Notes under the pieces: generated by a model
The model's database searches: none
Told to the model about the DNA's origin: nothing
What the model saw: only the letters and a program-made list of their open reading frames with translations
Translations under genes and position numbers: made by a program
DNA from: Aquicoccus porphyridii
GTDB taxonomy: Bacteria > Pseudomonadota > Alphaproteobacteria > Rhodobacterales > Rhodobacteraceae
Direction of reading: 5' to 3'
Length of the DNA stretch: 64,000 nt
Assembly: GCF_008369105.1 (NCBI RefSeq)
Contig: NZ_VINQ01000012.1
Span: 1-64,000 of the forward strand
In this document: one piece after another, positions 1 to 6,485 of the stretch
Numbering within the stretch: position 1 is the first letter of the stretch
Layout of the letters: the number at the start of each line of letters is the position of its first letter

Positions 1-56
1 GTCCACTCCAGCACGTGCGCTGAGCGTCCGCTTTGTTCCCGCACTGCCGTCGTTCA

Positions 57-118
57 TGTTCCGGAAATGCTGCAGGATGCACCAACGGCAGCTTCGACGG
101 GCCGCGCCGCAGCGTCAC
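57..118. repeat. Degenerate sequence resembling 2172-2235
   Basis: The first ~148 bases hold no credible gene. Bases around 61-90 (a CCGGAAATGCTGCAGGATGC core) resemble bases around 2176-2200 (ATCGAAAATGCTGCCGAATGC) on the same strand, and both then run into a GGCAG/GGGCAG stretch and a GC-rich GCCGC/GCGGCG stretch. The match is imperfect and was found by eye. It suggests related decayed sequence on both sides of the IS110 region. Confidence 0.35.
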
Positions 119-148
119 AAAGGCTTGGCGAGTGACTGCAGTGGGCCG

Positions 149-991
149 TTACCCGTCATCTTCGATCCATACAGGGCGACGGACCCCACTTGCTTGAGGT
201 GCTTTCGGTTCACCGTCTCCCTCACGTGCCCAGAATCCTGATTTGCGGAGATGTGCTGTTTTGAGCTTGGCAAGATAGGTTGCGTGGTTGACCATTCCGC
301 GTGGGTGGATTTGGTCCGCTTCGCCCGCCAGCAGGTCGAGTTTCCCGAGGTATTTTGCGCCGTGCCCATAGGCCTTGGAGCGTGCGCGGTCGAGGATGTT
401 GTCCAGAAGGGCTCGGTAGAGGATCGTCGCCGCCAGCGGATGATCGTATTCCAGAAGGTCCGCAACTTTAGGAAGGATGTGCCAGTCACCTCCATCCCAT
501 CGGTGGGGGTGCATCGTGATCAGTTTTGCCGCCAAATCAAGTCGTGGCCAGTCCAGGAAGAATTGCAGTGCCACTTCGGCTTCTGACTTTTCCAACGCAA
601 AGGCATGAGCGCGGCCTTCGGCCTCTATATCCTCGAAGTCCGGCAGCTGTTTCATATACTCCCACAGGATGCCGGCGGACAGACGCGCCTCGAAACAGCG
701 CCATCGCAGGGCCTGTGTGGCCGACCTGTCGCCGGTGGCGTCCAAGATGCGCGCCTCCAGACTGACCCGTTCTGGCGACAGGCCATCATCAGCTTCGCCA
801 AAGGTACGCCGCCCGGGCTTGCGCACCCACTCCAGCGCCTCGGCGTTGCGACCGATATCCAGAAGTTGTGCAGCGATCCCCAGCGTATCCTGCATATGCG
901 GCTTCTTCTTGAGTTCCAGCGCGATGAGCAGATCGAGATCCCCCCGCGCCGAGGCGAGGATCTGACACATTGCAGCCCATTGCGAAGTCAT
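149..991 (-). pseudogene. DUF6880 family protein, 5'-truncated next to an IS110 element
   Basis: The 280-residue frame resembles the middle and C-terminal part of DUF6880 proteins: an ARGD segment near residue 15, QALRWRCFEA and LPDFEDIEAE near residues 92-125, PLAATILYRALLD near 185, and a C-terminal RKSGFW. Family members are longer at the N-terminus (roughly 400-500 aa by recollection), so about a third seems missing. The same frame continues upstream of the ATG without a stop to 1042, which is also the stop codon of the IS110 transposase, so the ATG at 991 is probably not the native start. No N-terminal remnant is recognisable beyond the IS at 2140-2300. The function of DUF6880 is unknown. 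Confidence 0.6.
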
Positions 992-1010
992 GGAGTAGAA
1001 CCAGCCATCC
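978..1010 (-). repeat. Direct repeat at the transposase 3' side
   Basis: On the minus strand GGATGGCT is followed 17 bases later by TCGCAATG. The same pair, 16 bases apart, occurs at 2106-2137 in the same orientation beyond the transposase start. AATG also recurs a few bases further in both copies. They bracket the transposase gene. Confidence 0.45.
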
Positions 1011-1039
1011 GATTTGCGCGCCGCTTCTTCGGCTTTCCT

Positions 1040-2098
1040 CTAGGCTGCGTGTGGGAGGTAAGGCTCGTTTCGGGTCAATACAGCCCAGACGATCCGTGCG
1101 GTCTTGTTCGCCATGGCGACGGTAGCGACACGGGCAGGTTTGCGTTCAAGCAGTGACGTCAGCCACTTGCTGGCGCGTTCGGGATGCGACCGCTTTTGTC
1201 GAACCAGGGACGTCATGCCGACGACCAGAAGTTGTCTGAGGTACTGATCGCCCATCTTCGTGATCCGCCCCAGCTTCTCCTTTCCGCCGCTGGATTTGTT
1301 CGCAGGCGTCAGACCCAATCACGCGGCAAACTCGCGCCCGTTGCTGAACTGATGCCCGTCGCCAATGTTGGCGATGATGGCAGAGGCTGTCACAACACCG
1401 ACGCCGGGTATCGTGCGCAGCAGGCGCACACGCTCATCCTCTTTGGCAACCTGCTTCAAACGATCCTCGTACCATCGGACCCGAGCGTGCAGCGGAATGA
1501 GTTGTTCACAAAGGTTATGGATCACTTATTTGGCGATATCAGGCAGGTCCAAAACCTTCCCAGCCAGAATGTCCTCGGCAAAACCGATGACCCGAGCGAA
1601 GCCCCGTGCGATGTAGATGCCAAACTCGGCGAGTATGCCTTGCAATCCGTTAATCAACTGCGTGCGCTGGCGAACGAGAAGATCCCGAGCGCGGTGTATG
1701 GATAGCAGCGCTTGTTGATCAACCGTCTTGATCGCCACAAACCGCATCGTCGGACGCGTCACTGCCTCGCAGATGGCCTCTGCATCGATGGCATCCGATT
1801 TGCCCCGCTTCACATATGGCTTGACGTACATCGGAGGAATGAGCCGAACTTCTTGGCCCATTGCCGACAGCTCACGCGCCCAATGATGTGCGCTGCTGCA
1901 AGACTCCATACCGATCAGACACAGCTCAAGCTTCCCGAAGAACGTCAGAACCTGTGCCCGTCTCAAAGGTTTGTTGAAGGCGACTTCTTCGTCCCGAGTA
2001 ATTCCGTGAACTTGAAAAACGTTCTTGGCCAGATCGAGGCCGATTGTGGTAACTTGTATGGGGTGGCTCCTCTCATAAGCAGCTATCGACACCTGCAT
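1040..2098 (-). pseudogene. IS110-family transposase, two internal stop codons
   Basis: A single continuous reading frame of 353 codons encodes an IS110 transposase. It has the N-terminal DEDD nuclease start GLDLAKNVFQVHG (residues ~20-32), a KSDAIDAEAICEA segment near residue 100, and the C-terminal Transposase_20 parts PGVGVVTASAI and SSGGKEKLGRITKMGD. The frame is interrupted twice without a shift: TAA at 1526-1528 after DLPDIAK, and TGA at 1319-1321 between FAA and LGLTP, where family members normally have Trp. Both look like point nonsense mutations. Length and domain order are otherwise normal, which points to recent inactivation. Confidence 0.85.
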
Positions 2099-2105
2099 TA
2101 TGGCG

Positions 2106-2137
2106 CATTGCGACGCCGGTTGAAGCAGGAGCCATCC
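2106..2137 (-). repeat. Direct repeat at the transposase 5' side
   Basis: This is the partner of 978-1010: GGATGGCT and TCGCAATG 16 bases apart on the minus strand, eight bases upstream of the transposase start. It may be the inner end sequence of the element or part of its recombination site. Confidence 0.45.
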
Positions 2138-2171
2138 ACCCCATCAGGAATGGGCCGATTGCCGTTATCCG

Positions 2172-2235
2172 GCCATCGAAAATGCTGCCGAATGCACGAA
2201 GGGCAGGAATGCGAAAGCTGCCCTGCGGCGTGGCA
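2172..2235. repeat. Degenerate sequence resembling 57-118
   Basis: The second copy of the AAATGCTGC-GAATGCAC-like sequence lies between the IS110 5' side and the XRE gene. No coding function is visible in 2138-2305. Confidence 0.35.
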
Positions 2236-2305
2236 TGACTTGCTGAATGGCTCCTGTAGGTCAATCACATCTCGAAGGCCCATCACGGTTTACAACTTTG
2301 CAGCG

Positions 2306-2536
2306 TCAGGTATCCTTGCGCATCCGGACACCTGCGCCGCCCCCATTCTCTGCGATAAACTCGACCCCGGCGGATTCGAGAGCAGCGCGGAGTGCGGCGA
2401 TGGTGCGTGAATAGGGGGAACTCTGTCCCATCTCAAAGCCCGCAATGGTGCGCTTTGCAACGCCCGTGACGCCGGCGAGATCGCCTTGGGACATGGCCAG
2501 CATTGCACGGGCGGCGCGGCATTGTTCAGGCGTCAT
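2306..2536 (-). CDS. Small XRE-family HTH transcriptional regulator
   Basis: This 76-aa protein is essentially one helix-turn-helix. It starts MTPEQCRAARAMLAMSQGDLA, and the recognition helix region GVAKRTIAGFEMG is at residues ~29-41. The ATG at 2536 was chosen because the HTH starts immediately there; the frame is open further upstream but that part has no homologous look. It is divergent from the 96-aa protein at 2623 across an 86-base spacer with a perfect dyad, so autoregulation and control of the neighbour are plausible. Such single-HTH XRE proteins are common on alphaproteobacterial accessory segments. Confidence 0.8.
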   Translation of the reverse strand: MTPEQCRAARAMLAMSQGDLAGVTGVAKRTIAGFEMGQSSPYSRTIAALRAALESAGVEFIAENGGGAGVRMRKDT

Positions 2537-2573
2537 AATTTCACCTTGCACTTTTGATGCAGTTTGCGCTATT

Positions 2574-2589
2574 GGTGCAATGTTGCACC
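2574..2589. promoter_or_regulatory. Dyad operator candidate GGTGCAA-TG-TTGCACC
   Basis: There is a perfect inverted repeat with 7-bp arms and a 2-bp spacer between the divergent XRE gene and the gene at 2623. A related TTGCAC half-site lies at 2546-2551. The position and symmetry fit the operator of the adjacent XRE dimer; binding is inferred. Confidence 0.5.
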
Positions 2590-2622
2590 GGTAATGTAGT
2601 ACCACAAAAGGAAACGAAGACA

Positions 2623-2913
2623 ATGACGAACATTCCCGACCACGTCCGCCGGAATCACGAAAGAACTTCCGAGAGGCTAGACGAGGCGCGCGCAATGCTG
2701 CGCGCCGTCGAGCAGATGGCGGAGGCTGCAAGGCTACCCAACTCGCCCGAAACTGAAAGTATGTTTGTTCTGATTACTGCTACGCAAGACCGTTTGTTCG
2801 AGGTTGACCAGGCTCACGTTCTCGAATGGGTGGGGCACGGCGGCAAGACGGCCGAGATGATGCTCGACGAACCTGATGTCGAAGACGGTGAGGCCGAGGA
2901 CGTCAAGCACTGA
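2623..2913 (+). CDS. Hypothetical acidic 96-aa protein
   Basis: I do not recognise the family. The ATG at 2623 follows AAAGGAAACGAAG, a usable ribosome binding site, and is preferred over an in-frame upstream ATG that would run through the operator region. The protein is helical: Arg/Glu-rich RRNHERTSERLDEARAMLRAVEQMAEAA at residues 8-35 could form a coiled coil. It ends in a strongly acidic tail (DEPDVEDGEAEDVKH). It has no signal peptide or membrane segment. Its divergent pairing with the XRE gene suggests a regulated accessory function or an antitoxin-like partner, but nothing in the sequence proves this. Confidence 0.6.
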   Translation: MTNIPDHVRRNHERTSERLDEARAMLRAVEQMAEAARLPNSPETESMFVLITATQDRLFEVDQAHVLEWVGHGGKTAEMMLDEPDVEDGEAEDVKH

Positions 2914-3024
2914 GCAAATATCAGGATTCATGCGAGTCAGCTGCACCATAGCCGCAGACACGCCGGAAGATTCCTGAGAGCAATGCGCGCCGAATCCGAG
3001 TGACGCCTTAAACATATTGGAGAG

Positions 3025-3053
3025 GACCGGGCGGGATTCGCCCGGTCTTGTCT
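3025..3053 (+). terminator. Rho-independent-type terminator
   Basis: A 9-bp perfect GC-rich stem (GACCGGGCG/CGCCCGGTC) with a GGATT loop is followed by TTGTCT, 111 bases after the stop of the 96-aa gene. The T-run is short. Confidence 0.6.
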
Positions 3054-3152
3054 ATAGATACAGAATTTAGTGACAAATCCGGTGACAAGAGCGGGGTCGG
3101 CCCCAAAAGACCGATTCGGACATTTCCTAAGCTCTTGTTTTATACAAAATTT

Positions 3153-3227
3153 TGGCTCCGGCGGTAGGGATCGAACCTACGACCAATTGATTAACAGTCA
3201 ACTGCTCTACCGCTGAGCTACGCCGGA
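3153..3227 (-). tRNA. tRNA-Asn (anticodon GTT)
   Basis: Read on the minus strand it begins TCCGGCG and ends CGCCGGA-G-CCA. The D-loop is TAGCTCAGCGGTAGAGC, the anticodon stem-loop TTGACTGTTAATCAA carries GTT, and the T-arm is GTAGGTTCGATCCCTAC. Acceptor pairing is 7 bp and CCA is encoded. Its 3' end faces the IS/XRE accessory segment, the usual side for integrated elements. Confidence 0.97.
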
Positions 3228-3530
3228 ACTTGGCGGTTCAGATAGCAAAGCCCGACGCGCGCGTCCAGAGGGTTTGACGACAAAAATCAAGCCGTTTGCC
3301 GATCGGGTTCACGAAATCCGGAAAAGCTGTTGATCCGGGCGTTTCTGGCCGGTTGCTGGCGACACTCGCCGCCTGCAATCCGTTGATCGCACGAACACGA
3401 TTGGACCGTCGATGCTCTGCAATGTGATCCCGATTGACGCGTGGACCGCATCCCAACGATATCGAGGCGATCAGCTCCGCAGGCGTCAAGCCATGGGCGG
3501 GCATACGCACACACGCCCGAACCCCACCGC
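3228..3530. other. Non-coding interval between tRNA-Asn and recO
   Basis: This 303-base interval holds the tRNA promoter at 3240-3268 and otherwise nothing I recognise. A 98-codon minus-strand frame starts with a GTG overlapping the recO stop, but it lacks any family resemblance and runs into the tRNA promoter. No clear terminator for recO is visible. Confidence 0.5.
3240..3268 (-). promoter_or_regulatory. Predicted promoter of tRNA-Asn
   Basis: On the minus strand, CTGGAC (-35-like, 3263-3268) is 17 bases from CTATCT (-10-like, 3240-3245), which lies 12 bases upstream of the mature tRNA 5' end. Confidence 0.45.
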
Positions 3531-4265
3531 TCACGCCTCCGACACGCCACGCCGGAACCGGTCGACGAAACGCTCGCGCGCTTCGGGCAGGGGTTTGTGC
3601 AACAGTTCGGCCGCCAGTTTCTCGCGCAGGAAATATCCGGTCACGTCAAACCCCTGCAAGATCTCCGCATCCGGCACATCGCCCTGCCCCAACAGGCATT
3701 GCGGCAGAGGCAAGAGCCGATCCACCCACTCGCCTGCCCCCGCGCGCGATACCGCCCGGCCGGTCCGGGGCGACACGAATTCAAGCCCCTCACGCGCGCC
3801 CGTCACCGCGCAGACGGACAGGTCGAGGCCGAACCCCATCTCCTCCAGCAGCGCCAGTTCCCAGTGCAGATAGGCCAGCGGCCACAGGTCATCCTGCCCC
3901 AGAAGGTCAAGCAACTGTTCGCTGCGCCGATACATCGCCCCATGCGCCTCGCGCTCGGGCAGCGAGAACAGCAACAACCCCACGACCGCGTTGAGTCCCG
4001 CCAGCGACAGGCGCGAGCCCATCACCGCCGCCGCCCGCGAGCGCACCGGCTCGACCGTGAAACTGCCGATGTGATCCTCAAGCCGCGCGCGCCATGTCAC
4101 GTCAAGCTGCGCACCCGGCTGCAATACGGGCGCGATCTTGCGGCTGGTGCCGCCCCGCACCACGCCCGCGTGACGGCCATGGGTCTCGGTGAACATCTCG
4201 ATGATGGCGCTGGTCTCGCCATGCCGCCGCACGTTCAGCAATATGCCCTGATCCCGCCATTCCAT
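3531..4265 (-). CDS. recO: DNA repair protein RecO
   Basis: This 244-aa protein is a full-length RecO. It has the N-terminal OB-fold start [26 protein letters not shown], then [10 protein letters not shown] (residues ~30-40), and a helical C-terminal half with [20 protein letters not shown] and [17 protein letters not shown]-like spacing around residues 130-175. RecO loads RecA onto SSB-coated single-stranded DNA with RecR in gap repair. It lies 36 bases downstream of the UPF0261 gene, at the end of a catabolic operon. In many alphaproteobacteria it follows era, which here is 48 kb away. The zinc-finger cysteines of some RecO proteins are largely absent. Confidence 0.92.
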   Translation of the reverse strand: MEWRDQGILLNVRRHGETSAIIEMFTETHGRHAGVVRGGTSRKIAPVLQPGAQLDVTWRARLEDHIGSFTVEPVRSRAAAVMGSRLSLAGLNAVVGLLLFSLPEREAHGAMYRRSEQLLDLLGQDDLWPLAYLHWELALLEEMGFGLDLSVCAVTGAREGLEFVSPRTGRAVSRAGAGEWVDRLLPLPQCLLGQGDVPDAEILQGFDVTGYFLREKLAAELLHKPLPEARERFVDRFRRGVSEA

Positions 4266-4301
4266 GCGCCGCAGCTTATCGCCGGGGCGGAACGGCGAAC
4301 A

Positions 4302-5537
4302 TCACTTTTTCACCACGCCCTCGGCCACCCACTGATCGAAAATCGCCAGCGCCGCGTCGCTGAAGTCCGCGTCGTTGATATGCGCCTCCAGCCGGTGCAG
4401 CGCGACGTTCTGCGGACAGGCCGTCCCGATCTCGTCACAGAACGCCACCAGCCCTTCGGCATCGTGCAAATCGGCCCCTTCCCGGTCCCATTCATTGCAC
4501 CCTTCAAGCGGCAAGAGGAACGCCACCGGCGCCTTGGCATCCGCCAGCTTTCCACAGATCGCGCGCGCCACCTCGCGCCGCTCGTCGGGATCGAGCACCG
4601 CCGAGGTCAGAAGCCGGTTATGCGCATGCGTCTCGCGATCCTTGAGGCGCTCGGGCGCCGCCTGCCAGCCGACGAAATCAACGAGATCATAACACCCCGG
4701 CGCGACAAGCTGCGGAATACCGCGCGCACCCGCATTGCTCATCCGGTCCGGCCCCGCCGAAATCCCCGATCCGAAAAGATGGTTGCCCACCTCCTGCGGC
4801 GCGAAATCGAAGACACAGGCAAAGGCCCCCTCGGCGGCCAGCCCCTCGAAGGCCCGCCCGCCCATGCCGGTGGCATGGAACACCGCCACCTCGAACCCGC
4901 GCTCCTCCAGCGCCGGCTTGAGGCGCACCATGTAGCGCAGCACCGTCTTGCCAAAGCTTGTCATCCCGATCAGCGGCTTGTCGCGCCGGGGCGCCTCGAC
5001 CGCGCGCGCGGCACCCAGAACCGCCCCGGCGGCCTGGCTAAGCGAGGATTTGCAGACCGAGTTCAAGCCATAAAGCCCGCCCGCCCACAGGATCATCTGG
5101 ATATCCGGCGCCAGCCGCTCGGGCGGCAGCATCGCGGAAAACGACACGGTCGAGACCACGTATTTCGGCACACCCAGCGGCAACGCCGCGCAAAGGTCGA
5201 GCGCCAGATCGGTCCCCATCGTTCCGCCCAGCACGATCACCCCGTCGATCTTCCCCTCGCGGTAAAGCCGCAGCGCCAGCGCCGCCGCCCCTTCGGCCAT
5301 GATCTGCATCGCGTGGTTCTCATCGCCCGAATCGATCGCCGCCTGGATGCTCGATCCGCCCGCCTCGGCCACCTCATGCTTGGAATGATCCGTCGGCACA
5401 CTCGGGTCGCCCAGCACGCTCACATCCATGCTGCGCACCTTGCCACCCTGTCCGCGAATGCAATCGCTCAGGTAATTCAACTCGTCATCCTTGGTGTCAT
5501 AGGTGCCCACCACCAGGATCGTCTTGTCATCGGCCAT
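4302..5537 (-). CDS. Tm-1-like ATP-binding domain protein (UPF0261)
   Basis: This 411-aa protein matches UPF0261/Tm-1-like proteins along its whole length: N-terminal ILVVGTYDTKDDELNYL, GVIVLGGTMGTDLA near residue 100, FGKTVLRYM near 195, and GIPQLVAPGCYDLVDF near 275. The plant Tm-1 N-terminal domain of this family binds ATP. The bacterial role is not established, though it is often found beside a TIM-barrel PEP-hydrolase-like partner. Here there is no such partner. It is the last gene of the Tct/ALDH/phospho-lyase/kinase operon, with only 3 bases separating it from the kinase stop. Confidence 0.85.
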   Translation of the reverse strand: MADDKTILVVGTYDTKDDELNYLSDCIRGQGGKVRSMDVSVLGDPSVPTDHSKHEVAEAGGSSIQAAIDSGDENHAMQIMAEGAAALALRLYREGKIDGVIVLGGTMGTDLALDLCAALPLGVPKYVVSTVSFSAMLPPERLAPDIQMILWAGGLYGLNSVCKSSLSQAAGAVLGAARAVEAPRRDKPLIGMTSFGKTVLRYMVRLKPALEERGFEVAVFHATGMGGRAFEGLAAEGAFACVFDFAPQEVGNHLFGSGISAGPDRMSNAGARGIPQLVAPGCYDLVDFVGWQAAPERLKDRETHAHNRLLTSAVLDPDERREVARAICGKLADAKAPVAFLLPLEGCNEWDREGADLHDAEGLVAFCDEIGTACPQNVALHRLEAHINDADFSDAALAIFDQWVAEGVVKK

Positions 5538-5540
5538 GCG

Positions 5541-6485
5541 TCATCCTCCCATCCTGTCGAGCCAGCGCCACGCGCTGCGCAATGCCGTCGCAACCGCGCG
5601 TTCCGACCGCTCCGCCGCCCCCGGCTCGTCCAGCCGCTCGGCGATCCAGCCGGGATAGGTCAGCGCGCGCAACAGCAGGAAAAGATCGAGATCGGCCGCC
5701 TTCACCCGCCGCCGCGCGGCATACCCGTCGCAAAGCGCCGCGCGCAGATCGGTGTAATCCGGCACATCCTCAAAGCGCAGAAGAAAGGTCGCCAGTTCGA
5801 AATCGCGAAAGCCGAAGCCCCCATCGTCAAAGTCGATGAGATAGATCCGCCCGCCATCCCACAGCATGTTCTCGCTCAGAAGGTCGGCATGGATCAGCCC
5901 GTAATCGGCATCACGCTCGACACGCGACAGCACGTCATCCGCCGCCACCCGCACGCGGCCCAGCAGCGCACGTTCCGACGCATCGAGATGCGGATGCTCC
6001 CAAAACCGCCCCCAGAGCGGCGCCTCGCCCAGAAGGCCGGGCCGATCCCACGCGGGCCGGGTGAACCCCTCGGGCCGCGCCCAAGCGTCCGAAATGTCGT
6101 GCAACCGCGCCATCGCCACGCCCAGCGCGTGACAGAATCCGGGCCGGTCCTCGACGCCCTGCAATTCGCCCGCGCGGCCCAGCGCCGCCCCCGGCACCCA
6201 GCTCAGAACATCGACCTGGTGCCCCGCCACCTCGACCATGAACCGCCCGTCGCGCGTGGCCAGCGGCTCGGGCACATCAAGGCCCCCGCCCGCCAGCACC
6301 GCCATCCATTGCAGTTCCGCGTCAAGCTCCGCATCGCTGCGATAGCCGGGCCGGTGCAGCCGCAGCGCATAATCGCCCGCGGGCGCGGACACGCGGTAAA
6401 CCACGTTCTCGCGCCGCGCCGCCAGCGCGATCTCCGCACCCTCCAGCCCCCAATGCCGGGCCGCCTCTTGTGCAATCTCAAGCAA
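5541..6485 (-). CDS. APH-fold kinase, likely amino-alcohol (hydroxylysine-kinase type)
   Basis: This 314-aa aminoglycoside-phosphotransferase/choline-kinase fold protein has the catalytic loop HADLLSEN (H199, D201, N206) and the metal-binding DFDD (D218, D220). The N-lobe has NVVYRV and YALRLHRP near residues 27-45. In animals the related HYKK kinase phosphorylates 5-hydroxylysine ahead of the PHYKPL phospho-lyase. Here the kinase overlaps the 3' end of a PHYKPL/AGXT2L-like gene by 8 bases, which strongly implies a coupled reaction. The substrate (hydroxylysine, ethanolamine or another amino alcohol) is inferred and could be different. A homoserine-kinase-like role is less likely given the neighbours. 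Confidence 0.75.
   Translation of the reverse strand: MLEIAQEAARHWGLEGAEIALAARRENVVYRVSAPAGDYALRLHRPGYRSDAELDAELQWMAVLAGGGLDVPEPLATRDGRFMVEVAGHQVDVLSWVPGAALGRAGELQGVEDRPGFCHALGVAMARLHDISDAWARPEGFTRPAWDRPGLLGEAPLWGRFWEHPHLDASERALLGRVRVAADDVLSRVERDADYGLIHADLLSENMLWDGGRIYLIDFDDGGFGFRDFELATFLLRFEDVPDYTDLRAALCDGYAARRRVKAADLDLFLLLRALTYPGWIAERLDEPGAAERSERAVATALRSAWRWLDRMGG

Larger units (their letters stand above)
978..2137 (-). mobile_element. IS110-family insertion sequence (approximate ends)
   Basis: The element contains an IS110-type transposase read right to left, with very short flanks. The outer limits are set to a pair of same-orientation sequence matches (AGCCATCC ... CATTGCGA on the plus strand; 978-1010 and 2106-2137). 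Sequence resembling decayed host DNA starts by about 2172. True ends were not proven, and IS110 elements often lack clear terminal inverted repeats. The transposase carries two in-frame stops, so the copy is probably immobile by itself. Confidence 0.55.

Noticed and set aside
2734-3015. 93-codon minus-strand frame opposite the 96-aa gene
   Set aside because: It has no ribosome binding site or recognisable sequence, and it is antisense to a better-supported gene.
3060-3152. Possible integrase remnant between the accessory segment and tRNA-Asn
   Set aside because: I looked for a tyrosine-recombinase C-terminus or an att repeat in this stretch and found none.
3238-3534. 98-codon minus-strand frame beginning with a GTG overlapping the recO stop
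   Set aside because: The overlap is suggestive, but the sequence has no family resemblance and it runs through the tRNA-Asn promoter. Probably chance.
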